A stretch of 64,000 nucleotides of DNA from Bradyrhizobium hipponense (GTDB taxonomy: Bacteria > Pseudomonadota > Alphaproteobacteria > Rhizobiales > Xanthobacteraceae), in the NCBI RefSeq assembly GCF_008123965.1, contig NZ_VSTH01000103.1, positions 62,001 to 126,000 on the forward strand. The letters run 5' to 3'. The notes under the pieces were generated by a model. The model did not search any database, was not told the DNA's origin, and saw only the letters and a list, made by a program, of their open reading frames with translations. Position numbers and translations under genes: made by a program. Below are positions 63,241 to 64,000 of the stretch, piece by piece (within the stretch, counting starts at the first letter, position 1; every line of letters begins with the position of its first letter).

Positions 63241-64000
63241 CTACTGTCCGGACGTTGAGGATAGCAGCGGCGACCACGCCGGATCGGACGCGAAGCCCGG
63301 CGTCGGCACCTTGAGCTCATTGCGGCCCGATATATCGACGGAGAACAGCGACGGTCCGCCGGCGCCGCCGGGATCGCGGAAGAACATCAGCACGCGACCG
63401 TTCGGCGAGAAGGTCGGCCCCTCATTATGGTAGCCAGAGGTGAGGAGCCGCTCGCCGGTGCCGTCCGGCTTGATGACGCCGATCGAGAACTGCCCGCCGC
63501 CCTGCTTGGTGAACGCGATGTAGTCGCCGCGCGGCGACCACACCGGCGTCGAGTAGCTGGCGTTGGTGTCGTCCTTGGAGAAGGAGATGCGCTGCGCCGC
63601 GCCGCCGCCCGCGGCCATCACGTAGATCTGCGGCCTGCCGCCGCGATCGGACTCGAAGCAGATGCGGGTGCCATCGGGGGAGTAAGAAGGAGAAGTGTCG
63701 ATCGCCGGCGTGTCGGTGAGGCGCGTGGTCGAGCGCGAGCGCAGGTCCATCACGAACAGGTTGGAATTGCCACCCTGCTGCAGGCTCATGATGACACGCT
63801 GGCCGTCCGGCGAGAACCGCGGCGCGAAGGTCATGCCGGGGAAGTTGCCGACGATTTCGCGCTGCCCGGTCTCGATGTTGTAGAGATAGACCTTCGGATC
63901 GCCTTGGCCGAACTCCATGTAGGTGATCTCTTGCGAGTTCGGCGAGAACCGCGGCGTCAGCACGAGATCGGCACCGCGGGTCAAATAGCGCACATTGGCG
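63241..64000 (-). CDS. tolB: Tol-Pal translocation protein TolB (C-terminal part, cut by window edge)
   Basis: The last 253 codons are present and the frame is open at base 64000, so the signal peptide and N-terminal domain lie outside. The visible part is the six-bladed beta-propeller with repeated FSPDG/WSPRG blade motifs ([52 protein letters not shown]). TolB binds Pal and TolA in the periplasm. The stop at 63241 is 245 bases upstream of the GGDEF-EAL gene on the same strand. Confidence 0.95.
   Translation of the reverse strand, partial: ANVRYLTRGADLVLTPRFSPNSQEITYMEFGQGDPKVYLYNIETGQREIVGNFPGMTFAPRFSPDGQRVIMSLQQGGNSNLFVMDLRSRSTTRLTDTPAIDTSPSYSPDGTRICFESDRGGRPQIYVMAAGGGAAQRISFSKDDTNASYSTPVWSPRGDYIAFTKQGGGQFSIGVIKPDGTGERLLTSGYHNEGPTFSPNGRVLMFFRDPGGAGGPSLFSVDISGRNELKVPTPGFASDPAWSPLLSSTSGQ

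Overview
The window is GC-rich chromosomal DNA of an alphaproteobacterium, most likely Bradyrhizobium or a close relative in the Bradyrhizobiaceae. This is inferred from gene content: a GapR/DUF2312 nucleoid protein, the DUF1244, DUF1036 and pyruvate kinase neighbourhood, a three-gene pntAA-pntAB-pntB transhydrogenase, a 50-residue aa3 oxidase subunit IV, a long S21 protein, tol-pal followed by tilS and ftsH, and two rhizobial-type intergenic repeat families. I see no rRNA, tRNA, CRISPR array, insertion sequence or prophage. Coding density is high and most intergenic gaps are under 350 bases.

Layout. 1-2.0 kb: a PrpF/GalD-type isomerase cut by the left edge, divergent from a LysR regulator. 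2.3-5.5 kb: a sugar-type ABC importer (binding protein plus two permeases, no ATPase). 5.6-10.1 kb, convergent: a GlpD-family flavoenzyme followed by a polyamine-type ABC importer (ATPase plus two permeases, no binding protein). 10.2-16.4 kb: a PAS-GGDEF-EAL protein, an LhgO-like oxidoreductase, two YdcH-like small proteins, two small unknown proteins and a GGDEF protein. 16.6-20.3 kb: purE-purK, aquaporin, rpsU and a TPR lipoprotein. 20.3-25.3 kb: a low-complexity anchored protein, a cupin, Ca2+/H+ and Na+/H+ antiporter genes, an alpha/beta hydrolase and a 56-codon gene. 25.3-28.5 kb: transhydrogenase and CoxIV. 28.6-29.3 kb: a Doc/AbrB-type toxin-antitoxin pair with a palindromic operator. 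29.3-34.5 kb: a membrane-embedded patatin-like lipase and oligoendopeptidase F. 34.7-36.2 kb: a sigma-54-type response regulator. 36.5-40.6 kb: an L,D-transpeptidase and a MepK-like DUF882 protein. 40.6-45.5 kb: a class III cyclase with TPRs, gapR, DUF1244, DUF1036 and pyk. 45.6-47.4 kb: TetR, an internally deleted PAP2 phosphatase and a Flp pilin. 47.7-54.1 kb: a glycosyltransferase cluster (GT2 enzyme, methyltransferase, three GT-C-like membrane proteins). 54.4-64 kb: ftsH, tilS, cpoB, pal and tolB, with an acyltransferase and a GGDEF-EAL protein inserted between pal and tolB.

Themes. Envelope biology dominates: Tol-Pal, 3-3 crosslink synthesis and hydrolysis, glycan or lipid glycosylation, FtsH and Flp pilin. 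Three predicted cyclic-di-GMP enzymes lie in the window, one inside the Tol-Pal block. Two intergenic TTAA-N7-TTAA sites suggest CtrA control of the acyltransferase and of the sigma-54-type regulator. The strongest oddities are a GlpD-family enzyme in which three basic residues expected to hold the substrate phosphate are replaced, a lipase whose catalytic Ser and Asp flank a block of membrane helices, and an in-frame-deleted PAP2 gene.
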